From NCBI GenBank assembly GCA_029448655.1, contig JACCLO010000001.1, positions 124,001 to 188,000 of the forward strand: 64,000 nt of DNA, read 5' to 3'. How positions within the stretch are numbered: position 1 is the first letter of the stretch; each line of letters starts with the position of its first letter. Source of the DNA: Wolfiporia cocos (lineage: Eukaryota; Basidiomycota; Agaricomycetes; Polyporales; Phaeolaceae). Positions 45,101-54,877 of the stretch are shown one piece after another. The position numbers and the translations under genes are program-made. The notes under the pieces were generated by a model. It did no database searches. It saw only the letters and a list, made by a program, of their open reading frames with translations, and was not told the DNA's origin.

Positions 45101-48100
45101 GTTGTAATATATACATGAGCGATGAGCTAACTAGTACTACCCTAAAGAGAGGGCCTGTGCGCCGTATCTAATGGGTCATGTGCTAGTGACGCTACATGTA
45201 ACTACTGTGACCATATGTGGTGTACCTAAGGCACGCGCTACCCTACAGCGCTAAACTAGTGGGTCAGATGATCTAGATGGCATAGAACGGAGCGCTGGAG
45301 GTGGCTAAGGACTAGAGAGGCGCGCGCGCACCTAGCGGCGCCCATAGAACCTATAGCGAGGGATGCCAGAACCCCCCACCGGGAATTCTGTGACACACGG
45401 TGGTCGCGGTCGCGGTGGTCGTGGTGGTCGCGGTGGTCGCGATGGTCACAGTTGTAGAGGTCGCAGAGGTTGCGGTCATGACAGGATCCATTATTCAGGC
45501 TGTAATTAATGTTTGGAATCATTTTAGACTCAGAATGATTTCCTACGGGATTGGCTGCCCCATCGGGATGCATACCTGGCTATACTACTCGACTCTGATG
45601 CTCCACCAGACCCAAGGATATGCTCAAAGTGTGGCACACGGCAGGGCGATTGGCAATGTCTAGAATGCTTTGGTCGACCGGTGACATGCATCGACTGCTG
45701 TCAGCTAGTGCATCTGCAGCATCCGTTCCATCGAGTCCAAAAGTGGGGCGGTCGCTTTTTTGTTCGCTCCTCACTACACGAGGTTGGGATCAAGCTTGAG
45801 CTGGGGCATGCTGGAAGGCGGTGTCCATATCACATTTCTGGTGAAACTCTGATAGAAATGGAGAAGGAGGGGGAGGACGACGACGACGACGACGACGACC
45901 AGGGGGCTGAGGCGGAGAGGGAGGAGTACACCTTGCGCACAGAATCAAGCCCATTCCGAGGCACCGGTCGGAACGGCAGCATGTTGACGGTCGTGGATAT
46001 GACGGGCATTCACCATCTGGATGTCAACTGGTGTGGATGTGAAAACTGCCCACCACGTGACCAGCAGCTGCTTGCAATGGGACTGTATCCGGCAAGTACA
46101 CTGCAGCCACAGACCGCCTTCACATTCCGGGTGCTTGATGACTATCTATTGACGAACAAAGAATGCAAGACGTCTGCCATGAGCTACTACAGCCGGCTCC
46201 GTCGGGTGACGGACAATGCTTTCCCACAGCGGGTACCGGTACGTAAATCAAATAATACCAGCATTCTAGGTGGAGATGACAATTGGATTACAGGATAGGT
46301 ACCGGGAGCTGCTGAGGGTATCACGACAGTGGAGGAATCTAAAGTACCGGAAGTGGCATGGATTTGGACATGACCTTGGACGGAAGGTTGGCTCGGGAGA
46401 TCTGGCAATCTTCTGTGCAGCCTGTCCACAGCCTGGGGTCAATCTACAAGATGAATGGGAGCAGGATACAGACCAGTGCGTAACCCCTATTTTTGAAGGC
46501 CAAACCTCTGAGGTGCTCCAGATGGAAGTACAGCAGAAGCATGGTGATGGACGGTAACTTTACTGCAGAGCACCTAAGAACAAGGCGGCCAGACGATGAT
46601 GTGTGGCTGGGAGATGGGCATGGGTTCATGGTAGCAGAGGCGAGATACAAGATTCATTTGGCAGCGGCCAAGGAGAGCAAACAGGTGAAGCGATCTCACA
46701 TGCCAGATAGAGATCATGGGGAAAGGGGCATTTCATGGTCGACAAAGGGCATTGGGAGCACCTAGGCAGGGAGATTCGAGTTGTGCTTTGGGAGCAGGGA
46801 GTACTGTTGTGGCAGCTGTGGAGATTGCACAGAGTGAGGATGAGGTGGTTGCAGCCGCTGGCTGCTGAGGCTGCAGAGGTTGTGGCAGTCGCGATGGTCG
46901 TGGTGGTCGCGGTGGTCGCGGTCGCGGAGGTCGCGAATGCCGCGGAGGTTGTGGTCGCGGTGGTCGCGATGGTCGCGGTGGTCGCGATGGTCGCGGTGGT
47001 CGCGATGGTCGCGGTGGTCGCGATGGTCGCGGTGGTCGCGATGGTCGCGGTGGTCGCGATGGTCGCGGTGGTCGCGATGGTCGCGGTGGTCGCGATGGTC
47101 GCGGTGGTCGCGATGGTCGCGGTGGTCGCGATGGTCGCGGTGGTTGCGGTCGCGGTGGTTGTCGTTGCAGCTGTTGTTGCCTCTCGTGGTATTGGGCATG
47201 CTGACAATTGTTCTCAGAGGTCAACGTGCCACGATCATCGTGCTGTAAATCAGGCCAATGCAGACAGGCACAATCTGGAAGCAACTGGAATTGGGGCTGC
47301 TGCTTGTGGCCGTCACGGATGCTTCTTTCCTCACTCGGTTGTTGACTTTCAGAAGGGGGAACGGTGAGCTATTTCCCAACCATCAGAGCTGTCACAAACC
47401 CCAGTTCCAGACAGATGAACATGGATTATGTGCTCAGCCAGGCTGCGACATCCATGAAAGGTATGCGGAAGGTGCTGCTGATGTATGACATTATGTGCCA
47501 GTATCGGGTCCATCTTCAAGACCGTTTCCGTGACAATCCGTACTTGAGCATTCCAGATGGCCTCCAGATACAGGGAGGGATTGGGCAGTTTCATGTTCAT
47601 GGACATCAGTCCGAGTGTTATCCCAGATATTCCCCTGCATTCATGGAAGGTGCCGGACAGTTGGATGGGGAGGTCATCGAGACCTTGTGGGCTCCTCTCA
47701 ATAACATTTCAGGAAGTACAAGAGGCATGAGCACAGCTCACCGTAGGGAGGTCATTGACGACCACATGAACGACTCGAACTGGAAGAAGATGACCGGGCT
47801 GGGTGGGTAGAGCCTGTTGACATCCACCGTGACCGTCTCATCATATGGCTGTGCAGTGCCCTCATTGGCCCGGAAGTGGAAGAAAGCCGTTGACGGGGTC
47901 ATCAGCAGCACAAATGAGCTCAACGACCTGGAGACTACAGCAAGCGACACAAAGCTCGCAGAGTGGAGATCTGCTGCAGAAAATGCACAGACACGACGGC
48001 ACCAAGAAATTTCTGCCATGGACATTTACAATGTTCAGTTTGACAAGGGTGAGCGGTCGATCACCTCTATGCTGTCCGTGGTGTGAACACTTGGTTGCTT

Positions 48101-49297
48101 CCAGCTCCAACCAGGCAGGCCATCCAGCTGAAGATGATGAAGGAGGAGTCCCAAGGGAAAAAAGGGCGAGGTGTCACTGCATGGCTTTCAATGGGAATGA
48201 AGGCACAGGAGAAGCAGTGGGTTTTCATGTTGGATGGCTCTTGCCTTGGATGACACTTGACAGGCTGGAGCTTTGTGAGGTGTCAAGGCGGTTGCAAGGG
48301 AAGCGCATGCTGTCGGACCGGTTGAAACTTGAAGAAAAGCGACAGGTTCTACAACGTCAAATAGAGGCATTTGAGGCCAAGGCCCTTGGAGTCCTTCCTG
48401 GAATAGATGAGGAAGATGGGGGCCGCGATATGTACAGGGGCGATGATTGGATGGATGAAGAAGATGATGATGAGCTGGATGCAGAATTGGTAGATGGTGA
48501 GGAAGGTGAGGACGGTGATGAAGAGGTAGAAGCCAAGCCAGAGGAGTCGTGCCTTTCATTACCTTCACAGCTCGGGGCATCAGCAATCGAGAGAAGAGGA
48601 TGGGGGCACATCGCTGAGGTGGAGCTACAGCTACGGCAAGGACAGGCCAATGATGCCCTGCATGAGATCCGAGTGGCGATCGGACACAAGTCATTCCTGT
48701 TCCGGAACAGAGTGAGGCCATCCAACAGCCAGCAAACAAAGACACGGGCATGGGGCGAAGTGCAGGTGGTGGCCAAGATGGTGGCTCGACACGCACGGGT
48801 CTATACACAGGCAAGACGGGCAATGGAACGGCTCGGGGCCAACGGGGATATACTGGCAAAGTACAAGGTTCTCAAGCCACAAGACCTCAAGGCAATCACT
48901 CACATAATGGACAACACAGTCCAGGGCATGCACAACCAGCCCATGTCCTGGATCTGGGCGGTGGATGTGGCAGGGGACACCAGCCAGTCTGACTGGTTGG
49001 CTGAATGTGAGTCTCCAAGCTGTCCTGGTCAGCACGTCCACCTATTGATGTGAGCTGAAAGTGCAACGGGTGAACTGGCTAAGGACCAAGGCAAGAAATG
49101 ATAGATGGAAAGAGGAGCATGCCATCGTGCTGGCAGAGATGAATTGGACGGTGAGATATTTTGAGAAGAGGGCGAGGGATTGGCAGGAGATAGCAGATGG
49201 AACAGCCCAACGAGGAGCAGAGGCATATGCTTTTCAACAGCAGGCAATGTGGGTAGAGATGGCTCAGTCTGCAGCTAGCACATTCAAGGGCCACACA
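33147..49297 (+). CDS. KDZ-family transposase with CxC2 cysteine cluster
   Basis: About ten exons, roughly 1,050 residues, no frame lesion noticed in the core. Exon 1 (33147-33395) starts [14 protein letters not shown] and ends at RRQQCK. Intron 1 runs to 45527 and holds nested LTR elements; exon 2 resumes [17 protein letters not shown]. The CxC2 cluster follows (ICSKC, WQCLEC, CIDCC, then H). Next come [38 protein letters not shown] and GRHGCF. The catalytic core has D in LMYDIMCQY and E in [14 protein letters not shown]. The C-terminal half is helical, with an acidic stretch, and ends [14 protein letters not shown] to FKGHT. KDZ enzymes are large eukaryotic DDE-type transposases known from Agaricomycetes. 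Introns near 46239, 46474, 46687, 47363, 47803, 48049, 48223 and 49007 are by eye. Confidence 0.85.
33506..34205 (-). repeat. 3' LTR of element C
   Basis: A 700-bp LTR, TGACACAG to CTGTGACA on the plus strand. In sense it directly follows the polypurine tract next to the dUTPase ORF. The LTR fragment at 63731-64000 is a third copy of this family, in the opposite orientation. Confidence 0.9.
34245..34724 (-). CDS. Element C dUTPase, separate ORF downstream of pol
   Basis: A trimeric dUTPase of 159 residues, starting at the ATG at 34724, only 7 nt past the pol stop. It would hydrolyse dUTP to dUMP and PPi and keep uracil out of the cDNA. All five motifs are present: I (SVGFDLYTA), II (PRSSLARKG), III ([11 protein letters not shown]), IV (AGDKIAQLI) and V (GTGGFGSTG). 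The length equals a complete monomer. The stop lies about 40 nt before the 3' LTR. Translation could be by reinitiation after pol or by frameshift, since the upstream codons in this frame are also open. Unlike pol, this ORF is undamaged. Confidence 0.9.
   Translation of the reverse strand: MVRHPDGGWMSADINQNADLKIVVGEGGRMPEKGTKDSVGFDLYTATGDVLPAHGQTEYNTKLKIQVPFGTYGRIAPRSSLARKGIDVMGGVIDHDYQGEVIIILRNHSDISIDIRAGDKIAQLICEVAKDPHITLHGKSYFEKIKSERGTGGFGSTGK
34732..38490 (-). pseudogene. Element C pol (protease, RT, RNase H, integrase, chromodomain), frame-broken
   Basis: The protease has [12 protein letters not shown] and [16 protein letters not shown] has [20 protein letters not shown] and YLDD. RNase H has [19 protein letters not shown] and SDHLNLTYF. 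Integrase has YWWPGM with CDTCQ, then TIDLIVHLP and [10 protein letters not shown]. The tail has a clear chromodomain ([27 protein letters not shown]). At least five frame breaks interrupt it, near 37930, 37570, 37305, 36930 and 35740-35410. One is a single extra C after STFQA; another lies after PLTEA. It is not translatable as it stands. The breaks could be real or sequence errors. Pol stops at 34732. Confidence 0.85.
38739..40736 (-). CDS. Element C gag
   Basis: The likely start is [18 protein letters not shown] at 40736; an upstream in-frame ATG at 40823 is less likely. A run of Glu lies near residue 50. A coiled coil of about 110 residues follows (heptads through [15 protein letters not shown] to EELRRIRK), then an Ala-rich linker. 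The capsid domain comes next ([22 protein letters not shown] to [11 protein letters not shown]). A Lys-rich segment leads to one CCHC knuckle ([14 protein letters not shown]). The frame is open for about 665 residues, so gag looks functional although pol does not. The long N-terminal coiled coil probably drives particle assembly. Confidence 0.85.
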   Translation of the reverse strand: MSSTSSVSTPLAPRKMRLRSEGPVTPVAGPSGTQQLVTLEHLSEGEEEEEEEEEEVLEFAPPQRESPTNPMGTRPGSPIAGYPPARRTRPIGPATTLEMEFSGPTRQTNVAVENHLKAYLPEEEHHKVDGSIHGPIIDAAVQRSAAISHDTTDTLGRMVHARLERIHERIDSLAGQSRAIEQKAQDELHEAVNSVRNEVLSTLVDLGKELRQEYTAKFTTLEKELRKDYRSRLDDLEDAFAERMEKVDEELRRIRKNPSVPNPPGIRTPPSNPAPAPGNAQTRAADAAAAAQAAAAAAAAVAPQIPGLPQNLKIPPPPEFSGSSGKVTAQEWVEKMGLYFGTLRVYDDHDRITTALFRVTGDAYKFFSPLIKKAGNGEPLGTWEDFTKSVMVQYGKMTDKEIAKKEIRGYYGTKGKELAESNYFNYCERFRTLGRLSETANETLVWEFTETLPEKVKDTLNVLGKTPFFKAPTDIEPLIDFALEMYQTSYPDKIKGSIFEKAGKKDSAPTEKKETSSASAKKSEKKKDKGKAPAKAPADTANAVCTYCKQTGHYFNKCPKLAADKAAGTFVPAAQRAEQQRAKDAAAASGKTTAAPSGSGKGQASGKKPYSAPPADGKTYRARTIWEEVTADSSSAGPSAPATTVANVGTISVPLAPTTRLEDVL
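41062..41805 (-). CDS. Extra ORF upstream of gag in element C
   Basis: A 247-codon ORF between the leader and gag, ending 325 nt before the gag start. It is basic at the N-terminus ([10 protein letters not shown] from an internal ATG), with proline-rich [10 protein letters not shown], a Lys/Ala-rich helix ([22 protein letters not shown]) and a tail with [19 protein letters not shown] recognise no domain. Ty3/gypsy elements normally have no ORF before gag. Its intact frame beside a broken pol suggests that it is or was used, perhaps as a particle or regulatory protein. Confidence 0.5.
   Translation of the reverse strand: MKAALSRIMPRVTRRTRGSSTAPYVKPAKRSLLSRIDTADIPRAEDVTYTLPVKEDYTGKLHLWEIPVHMPKHIAEAGKPAPRPPKPVPLAKRIWTEEEKLAQSITAMENLIELRELNKLKLARDKLNKRIAAKQAAKEAKQAASSLALRLSSPEAGPSVPANHKILDPSLVFGKKKPLQACDQVIPMLEGTLTRLTPLANHPPNYPGFHMENDMHFHTMVVELEDLVDNVKDRARRGGSPIETGEL
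41806..42825 (-). other. Element C leader with PBS
   Basis: About 1.0 kb between the 5' LTR and the upstream ORF. It contains the PBS region next to the LTR (AAGAACAAATCT in sense, near 42812-42824). The frames on the plus strand (42039-42563) have no visible domain and lie antisense to the leader; I do not regard them as genes. Confidence 0.6.
42826..43524 (-). repeat. 5' LTR of element C
   Basis: A 699-bp LTR, sense minus. A TATATA signal lies near 42985, and the presumed transcript start and self-primer near 42957. It is about 98% identical by eye to the 3' LTR. Confidence 0.9.
44040..44834 (-). other. Internal region of the non-autonomous LTR element
   Basis: 795 bp between the two LTRs with no gag or pol and no convincing ORF. 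The half near the PBS (44540-44834) resembles the internal arms of the palindromic element at 13110-15697 (shared GACGGCGGCGGGTCCTCAAA, CTTCTACCGTCGGCTGCCCC). Both are therefore members of one non-autonomous family. Confidence 0.75.
46875..47165. repeat. TCGCG array inside a KDZ intron
   Basis: About eleven copies of an 18-bp unit, GGTCGCGGTGGTCGCGAT, with degenerate edges. It lies between the donor near 46687 (after AAKESKQ) and the acceptor near 47218 (before [12 protein letters not shown]). All six frames are open through it (Trp-Ser-Arg, Arg-Asp-His and similar repeats), so the long frames reported there are not genes. Confidence 0.85.
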
Positions 49298-49557
49298 TAA
49301 ATAGGAAAAGCCATGAGGAGTTTCACTTGTATATGAGCACCGGAAAATACATCCAAAATGAGTCTGAGAACCAGGGATCATGAAACAAGGTCTCAGCTTC
49401 AACCAAAGCAGATGTGGCTTTCAATCTCAATTCGCATAACATAAAGAAGCCTTGGTCAGGACATGTACATAAGGAGAACAGTTCTGTATACATAGGCACC
49501 ATATCAACCTCTACTGCTACTAGAATGACCTGCATCGCAGCCACAGAGATATCACCA

Positions 49558-49870
49558 TGGATCTCCACGACCCCCGCGACTGCCGCCCGCGACCCTCACG
49601 ACCCTGTTTCACGACCCTCGCGACCACCGCGACCTCCTTCCGCGACCACCGCGACCACCGCGACCACCGCGGCCACCGCGACTGCTGCAGCCCCGCGACT
49701 GCCACCCGCGACCCTCGCAACCTTGTTTCGCGACCCTCGCGACCACCGCGACCTCCTTCCGCGACCACCGCGACCACCGCGACCACCGCGGCCACCGCAA
49801 CCTTCGCGACCGCAACCTTCGCGATCCTCGCGGCCTCATTTCGCGACCTCCGCGATCTCCGTGACCTCCC
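49558..49870. repeat. TCGCG array between the KDZ and TET-like genes
   Basis: Two imperfect copies of a block of about 125-130 bp, made of CGCGACCACCGCGACC-type units and ending in CTCCGCGATCTCCGTGACC. It lies in the gap between the 3' ends of two convergent genes, so it could act as a boundary or terminator region. It is not coding. Confidence 0.75.
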
Positions 49871-49880
49871 TCTGCGACCT

Positions 49881-51212
49881 TCACAGCCCCTGCAACATCA
49901 AAAGTGCCTCCACATGGTCCGTCTTGCACCAACCGGCCGCCTCCACATGCATGCTAGCATGCACACTGTCCCTCATGAAGTAAGCATAACATAACCTGTC
50001 ACCTTCATACTTCATCAATGAATGTCGAACTGCTGTGCCACAGAGGGCAATCACAGTTCCAGGTCCATCTTTGATTGAAATGTTGGCTCCATGTAGGTCG
50101 AGGGACGCATTGTGGTAGGAACCGATGCTGGCAAGCAGATCGTACCATTGCATGCGACTTTTCGAGTCGCGGTGAGCCGGGGTGACACGATTGCTTATGA
50201 TCTGTGCCCCATTGAATATGGAAGCCCACCGTTTTAAGGTATCCTTCAGCTCCCCATTCTGTGCAAGTCGTCTCATGCACTCCTGCCCCGCCGCATGCAG
50301 GTCAGGGTGCATGACCGCCATCATTCCGGAGAGAATGGCGGACGACTCTTGTATGTCGCGGAGCCACTCATCGCCTGCCTGCTTGTTCTTGTCTCTGAGG
50401 CTGGCAGAGATGTAGATTGGATCATTCAGTCCCTGATGTGGACAGTTGATTGAGGAGAGCAGGTGTAAGCATCAAGAGGACTTACTTCATGTCCTTGGTG
50501 GTGCCACCCAGGGGAGAGGTTGACGACACCGGAATTAAGCTCGAGCTGGCTCCATTCTCTGAAATACCGTCTGTCTGTTCTCCAACTTGTGCTCCTTGAC
50601 GGCTCTTCTGCACTATCATCTGGGGTCTTCTTAAATTTGAGCTGCTGGTTGAGATGTATTGTTGCAGCCTTCATCAATATCTGTGAGGGAGATTTAGTGT
50701 TTGTCAACACATTTCTACATGCACACATACCTGACGCCTCTCTGAGAGCACAAATGGCAAGCACCATGCGAGGATCTTCTTGTGCTCATCCATAATGATG
50801 GACGGACGAGAAATCTCAAGCGGGGGTCCCTGCTGCACAGGACCCCACTTCCTTTCAAGCCGAAGCTCCAACATATCATTGGTACCACTTGGCCTGCTCC
50901 CAAGCATGTCTGTGTACCTGTCAATGTCCCAGGGTACAGACACTATGAGGTCCACACCAGCAGGGTTACAGCAGCTAAAATGCTAGGAGTGAAGGATGGT
51001 CACACACCTTTGTTGGCAAATGCCAATGCCAACTTCTCTGCAATGCTAGTGCACTCTACCACCAGCGCACAGGACATGTAGAGTGACGCTGGAACATGTG
51101 GGATGGCCGGATGTTCGCCCCGGATGCACCGAGTGAAATAGACAAAAAGTGATCGGAAATATGATGCACACAGAGCCTCCAACTCAAGTCCAGTGACAGG
51201 TGATGAGCTCAT
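49881..51212 (-). CDS. TET/JBP-like 2-oxoglutarate/Fe(II) dioxygenase
   Basis: Four or five exons on the minus strand. Exon 1 (from 51212) starts MSSSPVTGLELEALCASYF. The next exon has VPWDIDRYTDMLGSR, LERKWGPVQQGPP and DEHKKILAWCLPFVLSERRQ, the next ILMKAATIHLNQQLKF. The last runs from GLNDPIYISASLRDKNK to the stop at 49881. The last exon has the iron ligands H-R-D (TPAHRDSKSR), a distal H (CGTAVRH) and the arginine-containing strand (GDRLCYAYFMRDSVH). This fits the TET/JBP family, which oxidises 5-methylcytosine in DNA. In fungi this family is known to have expanded beside KDZ transposases. The gene is convergent with the KDZ gene and appears intact. Substrate and activity are inferred. Confidence 0.75.
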
Positions 51213-51239
51213 GATTGGATATTAATTCAGTGGAAAAGC

Positions 51240-51310
51240 AGCAGGGTTGCAGAGGTCGCGGAGGTCGCGGAGGTCGCGGGTGGAAGGGGTCGCGGAGGTC
51301 GTGGAGAGAG
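51240..51310. repeat. Short TCGCG array upstream of the TET-like gene
   Basis: About six degenerate units of GGTCGCGGA type lie directly upstream of the TET-like start codon at 51212, in the 530-bp gap shared with the divergent gene at 51742. The position suggests a promoter-proximal element. Confidence 0.65.
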
Positions 51311-51741
51311 GCAGCGGTGCGCATTGCAAACACGCTGCTGCCATGCACACCAATGCTCTCTCGCACTCTCGCGCGTTCCGTCCACAAATGTGGTGCACAG
51401 TGTCTACAATGTGCACTAATCTCGATCTGGGCCGAATGCGGTTAGCGCGCACCAGAGCACCGGTAGCGCCAGCCTGAAACAGCATTGTATTGCCCATTTC
51501 GGATTAGCCGCCGAGTCGAATCTCCGATCGCACTCCATACGGTTAGCGCCACAAGTCGGCCCGGGACTATCAGGGCAATCTCATTGGTTTACAGATAATG
51601 CCCATGTGCTCCGGTGCCTCTGGCCGAGTTGGGGAGTCTGTTAGCTGTTGTCGCCTCTGCCCTGCTCTCAATTTACAGCTGCCTGTGATCTGCTTGTGAT
51701 CCTCCTGCATTCTCCTTGCCCTGCTACATTCCTGTAATACA

Positions 51742-54700
51742 ATGGCAAAGCACGACAAAGCGAGCTCTGCGCCGCCTCTAACAGAGGCACAAAAAGCGGT
51801 GGTCGCGACCAAGCTGCACGACTATCAGCAAGCGGCAACATATTCGGTGGAAAGAACGGAAATCTCAAACTCCCTCACTCAGGAGCTAAAAAGCAAGTTT
51901 GAGGACCTGGCAGAGGTGGAGGACTCAGTATTAGCAGCGGTGAGTGGGTCTCCTGCATGTGAAGCATTACAGCCTTATGCTCGGCCACAGAAAGTGAGGG
52001 AATGGCTGAGGAACCATTCAAAAGCAATCGGAGGCCAGTCATCAAAAGAGGAAGTCCAAATTGGCAAGAAGCTTTCAATGTGGAGACTGTGGGCCAAGGA
52101 GCATCCAGACGAGGTGAAGGTTCGACAGGCAAAGCTCATGGCAGAGTCGAACGAGGAAACCAAGGATCAGGTTGTTTTCTGGGGCAGGGCGGGAACGGAG
52201 CTTTGGGGTGAGCTGACGAAGGAGCAGCAAGAGGAGTTTGAGGGACAGGTTAAGAGTCGTGAAGGGACAATGGCAGCTGTACAGCCAAAGTGAGTAGCTG
52301 CATGTTTCTGTGACCGCGACCTCCGCGACACTCGCGACACTCGCGGCCTCCGCGGCCTCCGCGACCGTGACTCCCACGACCTTTGCGACTCTCGCGACTC
52401 TCGCGATCGCGACCTTCTCGGCTGCGACTCTCGCGATCGCGACCTTCTCGGCTGCGACTCTCGCGAGTGCTGCAACTGCAACTCACGTGGCTGCCCCATT
52501 TCCATTCATCATGACTGACAATCTTCCATAGCAAAGTAAATAGGAAGATGCATAGTTGGTGCAAGGCGTTCGCAGACCAAATGGCAACTGAGCTTGGTGT
52601 CCGAACGCTCGTGTTGACGGCATACCCCAAGGACAACCAAGCCTATGTTGAGCTGTGAGTTTAAAATCACTAGGGTCACCCCAGAGCTCATTCCTTGGCA
52701 GTCATGACTTTAATGATGCCTTTGACTCGGCCCCTTCATTTAAAGACAGGGCCGAGTGGGAGAATGACCTGTGGGGGCAATGGAAGGCATACAGTCATGA
52801 GGTGATTCTCGACAAGAAGACGTCCCAAGGATCTGATGAGGAAGATGACTCAGGAGACTCGGATGATGACAGGAAGTTTTCCTTGCCCATGGACGATGAG
52901 GGATTGCCAATCTTGCCTCCGTATAATCCAAGAAAGCGGCTCCGTCTAGCTAGAATGCGGCAAATTATCAGATTGTTCCTTAACAGACATTACCGTGAGT
53001 GGGTCCTCCTCATAAAGTTATAATTAGATTGCTGAGCTGCAAATAGAGCTGGCCTGTGGAGCATCTGACCGTGCCTGTCCCTGGGGCTTGATGGCAAGTG
53101 AGCCTGAGAGCTTCTTTGACGATGCCATGATGCCGCACGGTATTTCCCTTGCCGAGCCACATCACATGAGAAAGGAGGACTGCATTGCCATCCTACAGCA
53201 CTGGGAGGATGCCAAGAGTGGCAGGAGCGGTGCGGTCCTCTTCCGATTCAAGAAATACACAACCGCCTACAGGAACAATCCGAAGCATGAGCTCCGCAAT
53301 GCCATCTACAGGAACCTACCGAGTAGTGTGCCCCCAGCAAAGAAGCCCCAGACCAAAGAATATGTCGAGATTGATGAGGCTGGACCTGGAAGCAGCATGG
53401 CAGCTGGAGGACCTTCTGTCAGTGGGACACAGGCACTGAGAAGGAGTGAAAATGATGATGAGCAGATGGACGGTGGCCTTGCCAAAAATGAAGTAGGTCG
53501 CGAAACTCGTGGCCGCAGCAGTCGCGGAGGTCGCGGAGGTCGCGGAGGTCGCGGAGGTCACGGAGGTCGCGGAGGTCGCGGAGGTCGCGGAGGTCGCGGA
53601 GGTCGCGGAGGTCGCGGAGGTCGCGGAGGTCGCGGAGGTCGCGGAGGTCGCGGAGGTCGCGGGGAAGATCGCGGTGGCCAAGACAAGTCCAACGAAGATG
53701 TCAATGCCTCAAGTGACAGTGACCCCAACATGGCCATGAATCGTCCTCACCAATGGACACAATCTGAGCCTCTCACATTGTCAGGAAAGGGAAAAGGTCG
53801 TGCACGCATCACCATCACTGACTGGGTCGACAATTGGGGTGCCACCGACCAAAGCGACAATCCCGAAAATATCCGTCATCTCCCTCCAGTGTGGGCTCTC
53901 ATGAGTCCAACCCGCCGACAAAACTATCTCCTTGCTCTTGGCACTGGGGAATCATACAAGACCATGGTGGTGAAGTGCTCCGAGCTCATCGTATGAATGT
54001 CCTCCTTGATTGTCTCCCACCACTGACCCTTGGTGTTCAGGGAAGCCAGGTACTTTTCAGCAAAGATGAAGATGGTCCTCATTGGGCATCCTGGACCTGG
54101 GAGCATCACAGAAGGGCTGACATTCATGGTCCCTCTGGACTTGACGAAGTTGCCTACTGGCTTCGACATGATCAGCCCATGAAGGACGATGAATGCAAGT
54201 TGACTTCTGACAAGGCATTGATCCAGCGCATCGTATTGACGATCGGCATCCTCTACCGGGAGATGGAGGATGCTCAATTTGTTTGGGTCGAGCCAGATGT
54301 CCCTAGGGAAGGGGCGCCTCAATACCTCATCGACAGCCAGATTACGATGGATTCTAACCCCGAAGGCATTTCCATTGGAGCTTTGGACATGCTGGTGTCT
54401 GTCATGATCAGATTGCTTGATGGGAAGTCTGTTCTGGCCCCATTGTGGCAGAATCCAGAGTTCCAATCCCTGTGGGATTTCTCATCTGATGATGAGGGTG
54501 GAGGTCAGGTCCTCGAGCAGAATTCGGATGCAAATGGAGTGGTAGAGGCCTTGGTGACCACTGACACTAGGGCTCACACAGATGTTGAGGGTATTGTAGA
54601 AGTTGAAGGGGATGTCACAGATGCTAGGGCAGAGGTTGTTGAGGGGGCAGGTAGGGTTGGAGATGGATCTGGAGATGCTGATGCTCAGGAAAGAAGGCTC

Positions 54701-54877
54701 GGGTGGAGGGGAAGGAAGCAGTGCATCCACAGCACAACTGGGAGCCAAACGTCGGAGGGATATGGTGCGGATGAAAGGCGCAGTCGAGCCAGCACCGAAA
54801 CGGCAGGCAACCCACAGGCGTGTCAAGCATGCTTCCAGATCGGACACTGCAAGGTCTCCATCACCTCGCCGACTTAG
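51742..54877 (+). CDS. Multi-exon cargo gene with an RGG-repeat tract
   Basis: Exon 1 starts MAKHDKASSAPPLTEAQK and ends near 52289. Intron 1 holds a TCGCG array. The next exons give KMHSWCKAFADQMATELGVRTL, LHDFNDAFDSAPSFKDRAEW and QLACGASDRACPWGLMASEP. The exon 53050-53990 carries FFDDAMMPHGISL, then an in-frame 9-bp array coding for about 17 Arg-Gly-Gly repeats (53515-53665), then ITDWVDNWGATDQ and TRRQNYLLALGTGES. The next exon has VLFSKDEDGPHWASWTWEH and VLAPLWQNPEFQSLW and ends in acidic and basic low-complexity sequence. The length is about 850 residues with no known catalytic domain. RGG tracts usually bind RNA. The gene is divergent from the TET-like gene. Confidence 0.6.
52310..52475. 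repeat. TCGCG array in intron 1 of the RGG cargo gene
   Basis: Units of CTCCGCGAC, ACTCGCGAC and a twice-repeated 30-bp block (GCGATCGCGACCTTCTCGGC followed by TGCGACTCTC). It lies between the donor after VQPK (52290) and the acceptor CTTCCATAG (52530). The frame is restored as VQPN-KVNRKMHSWC. Confidence 0.75.
53515..53665 (+). repeat. Exonic 9-bp array coding for RGG repeats
   Basis: About 16 nearly perfect copies of CGCGGAGGT in the RGG cargo gene, read in one frame as Arg-Gly-Gly. The core matches the intronic and intergenic arrays of the same unit. Coding use is supported by clear exon sequence in the same frame on both sides. Confidence 0.85.

Larger units (their letters stand above)
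33455..45395 (-). mobile_element. Non-autonomous LTR element in KDZ intron 1 (split by element C)
   Basis: Two direct 561-bp LTRs: left 33455-33505 plus 43530-44039, right 44835-45395. I saw no difference between them. The internal part (44040-44834, 795 bp) has a polypurine tract beside the left LTR and a PBS, AATCTAAGAGAT in sense, beside the right LTR. The complement of this PBS lies in the LTR at 45069-45080, about 30 bp from a TATATA signal. No gag or pol is present, so it is a short non-autonomous (TRIM- or LARD-like) element of about 1.9 kb. The flanks CGCGG and CACGG form a 5-bp duplication with one mismatch inside a TCGCG array. Confidence 0.85.

Noticed and set aside
46626..47367. 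Frames of 120-210 codons on both strands through the 47-kb array
   Set aside because: The 18-bp array lacks stops in every frame. The KDZ exons on either side define it as an intron.
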